Shown here piece by piece: positions 62,665-64,000 of a stretch of 64,000 nucleotides of DNA. Within the stretch, counting starts at the first letter, position 1, and the number at the start of each line of letters is the position of its first letter. This DNA is from Paracoccus yibinensis. GTDB lineage: Bacteria > Pseudomonadota > Alphaproteobacteria > Rhodobacterales > Rhodobacteraceae. The translations under genes and the position numbers were made by a program. The notes under the pieces were generated by a model. The model had not been told where the DNA came from and searched no databases. It saw nothing but the letters and a program-made list of their open reading frames with translations. Location of the stretch: positions 1-64,000 of the forward strand of contig NZ_JAVCWH010000006.1 of assembly GCF_030846195.1 (NCBI RefSeq), read 5' to 3'.

Positions 62665-63231
62665 ATGGGTATCAGATCATTCTTCGCGGCGGCAGCCATT
62701 GCAGTCGGGTTGGGGCAAGCCGCGGACGCGGCAACGTATGAGGGGCAGGACTTCAATGTCATGGTTCGTCTGACCGAAACGCTGATCTGCGAGGGGGGCG
62801 ACTGCGACGGATTTCCATCCCGGGATTATGGTGGCGTGTTCTTTACCGCGCCAATCGGCACCATTCTGCGCGGAGTTCTTTCGTTCGGCGATTTCACAGG
62901 AACACCCGGCGATTATTTCAGCGGCATTCCCATCTGGTTCTCGTCTTACGCAGGTGATGCCGGATTTGGCGGCGACTATTTCGATACAAGAAATGGGATC
63001 GGCTATTACAGCAATCATGATCCGCAAGGCGACGATTACGATTTCCACATATCGTGGGATGGCACCACGGGGTCCGTTTACTATTACTATGATGAACAGG
63101 ATCATGTCTGGGATCGCATGGTGACGGGCACGATCCAACTGGCCCCGGTTCCCTTGCCCGCCTCGGCTGCCTTGCTTCCGCTGGGCATCGGCGCGCTTGT
63201 CTTGGTCCGAAGGCGCCGTCGGACCGCCTGA
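62665..63231 (+). CDS. VPLPA-CTERM sorting-domain protein
   Basis: The 188-residue protein has a signal peptide (SFFAAAAIAVGLGQAADA), a body rich in aspartate, glycine and tyrosine, and a C-terminal sorting signal: VPLPASAALLPLGIGALVLV followed by RRRRR-like basic residues. This is the VPLPA-CTERM pattern processed by exosortase/rhombosortase-type systems in Rhodobacteraceae. Two early cysteines (ICEGGDCDG) may bond. It is probably displayed at or released from the surface with exopolysaccharide. The body has no recognisable domain. Confidence 0.85.
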   Translation: MGIRSFFAAAAIAVGLGQAADAATYEGQDFNVMVRLTETLICEGGDCDGFPSRDYGGVFFTAPIGTILRGVLSFGDFTGTPGDYFSGIPIWFSSYAGDAGFGGDYFDTRNGIGYYSNHDPQGDDYDFHISWDGTTGSVYYYYDEQDHVWDRMVTGTIQLAPVPLPASAALLPLGIGALVLVRRRRRTA

Positions 63232-63356
63232 ACGGGACAGGACGTTCCGGCGACACGATTCGGATCCGGGGCATGTGGATATCGCCCTCCGTTTGCGCTA
63301 AACCTCCTCGGGTCGCAAAGCCCCGGCCCGGTCGGGACACCAGAGGGATGCCAGCC

Positions 63357-64000
63357 ATGACCAAGCCGCAGATCCTGCGCCTGAACGACGCCGACAACAT
63401 CGTGGTGGCGATAGCGGATCTGGCGTCCGGCACACCGGTCGAAGGGGCCGTCCGCACCCTTCGCCGGATTCCGCGCGGCCACAAGATTGCGTCCCACCCG
63501 ATCGCGCAGGGCGCGCCCGTCCGCAAGTTCGGCCAGATCATCGGCTTTGCCGGCACCGACATCGCGCCCGGCGACTGGGTCCATGAACAGAACGTCACCA
63601 TGGGCGGCGACTTCGAACGCGACTATGCCTTCGCCTCCGAGGCCCGCCCACACGAGGGCCTGCGCCAGGGCGAGGTTCCGGCGCATTTCCAGGGCTTCCG
63701 CCGGGGCGACGGGCGCGTGGGCACGCGCAATTACATCGGCATCCTGTCCAGCGTGAACTGTTCGGCCACCGTCGTGGATTACATCGCCGACCAGGCGGTG
63801 CGGTCGGGGATGCTGGACGATTACCCCGACATCGACGGCATCGTCGCCCTGCCCCACGGCCAGGGCTGCGGGATGGCCAGCAAGGGCGAAAGCTATGACC
63901 TGCTGGCGCGCACGCAATGGGGCTATGCCAGCCATCCGAACTTCGCCGCCGTGCTGCTGGTGGGCCTGGGATGCGAGGTATTCCAGATCGCCCGCCTGAA
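63357..64000 (+). CDS. UxaA-family (altronate/galactarate-type) dehydratase, cut by the window end
   Basis: The visible 214 residues start at ATG 63357 and stay open to the window edge. An N-terminal SAF-like domain (about 5-85: NIVVAIADLASGTPVEG, RIPRGHKIASHPIAQGAPVR, GQIIGFAGTDIAPGDWVHEQ) precedes the main domain (GYRR-like GFRRGDGRVGTRNYIGILSS, VNCSATVVDYIADQ, LPHGQGCGMASKGESYD). This matches fused altronate dehydratase proteins of about 500 residues. It should dehydrate a sugar acid. A homologue active on another sugar acid cannot be excluded. Confidence 0.88.
   Translation, partial: MTKPQILRLNDADNIVVAIADLASGTPVEGAVRTLRRIPRGHKIASHPIAQGAPVRKFGQIIGFAGTDIAPGDWVHEQNVTMGGDFERDYAFASEARPHEGLRQGEVPAHFQGFRRGDGRVGTRNYIGILSSVNCSATVVDYIADQAVRSGMLDDYPDIDGIVALPHGQGCGMASKGESYDLLARTQWGYASHPNFAAVLLVGLGCEVFQIARL

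Noticed and set aside
1..64000. CRISPR arrays, rRNA and tRNA genes
   Set aside because: No regularly spaced repeats, conserved rRNA blocks or cloverleaf-like sequences were noticed, and nearly all DNA is occupied by protein genes. A covariance-model scan was not possible.

Overview
The window is high-GC, densely packed DNA from an alphaproteobacterium. Gene families, operon structures and codon use point to the Rhodobacteraceae, most likely Paracoccus or a close relative. That placement is inferred from content (PaaX/PaaR-controlled phenylacetate genes, heterotetrameric sarcosine oxidase, NasST, VPLPA-CTERM protein, quinoprotein relay genes), not from a marker gene. No rRNA, tRNA or CRISPR array was seen.

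Left end (1-10650): a possible insertion-sequence end and a truncated WGR-domain gene precede a minus-strand run. In transcription order this encodes a PQQ-associated rhodanese-like protein, a LuxR-type response regulator, a FIST sensor, a PAS hybrid histidine kinase, a catalase-like haem protein and a YdeP-type molybdoenzyme. Divergent to it lies about 1.9 kb of decayed sequence holding remnants of a SoxYZ-like carrier, a zinc metallohydrolase and a PQQ alcohol dehydrogenase, stitched together by deletions and frameshifts. A quinoprotein alcohol-oxidation island has collapsed here while its probable sensory genes survive.

10659-17127: cytoplasmic nitrate sensor NasS and ANTAR antiterminator NasT lie upstream of a formate/nitrite channel gene. 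The leader of that gene carries two hexaloop hairpins that fit the ANTAR target. Then come L-asparaginase, an SBF-like transporter, a GntR/FCD protein with an eroded recognition helix, and PaaX.

17129-37907, phenylacetate catabolism: the plus-strand operon is paaJ-paaABCDE, an uncharacterised PaaA/C-like ferritin-fold gene, paaZ and paaY. The minus-strand operon is paaG-paaI-paaK-paaR. A second plus-strand operon holds paaN, a complete branched-chain-type ABC transporter (probably for an aromatic acid) and a FadJ-like fused hydratase/dehydrogenase that can replace the absent paaF and paaH. A perfect 14-bp palindrome sits between the divergent promoters, and a weaker copy plus a PaaX-like inverted repeat lies at the paaJ promoter. 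A ParDE toxin-antitoxin pair is inserted between paaY and paaR.

37904-45793: a divergent aconitase-family enzyme, a GntR regulator with two DNA-binding domains and a TctABC tripartite tricarboxylate transporter form a probable tricarboxylate-use module. A transglutaminase-like secreted protein follows.

45834-49298: the pcaIJF branch of the beta-ketoadipate pathway with its IclR regulator. pcaF carries a one-base frameshift; the intact paaJ thiolase uses the same substrate. 49546-56824: two GlxA-type AraC regulators and the sarcosine oxidase operon soxBDAG. 56833-64000: ordinary genes, namely a lipocalin, a membrane alpha/beta hydrolase, a ferric-reductase-like flavocytochrome, an EamA exporter, a peptidoglycan-binding protein, a VPLPA-CTERM protein and the start of a UxaA-family dehydratase cut by the window end.
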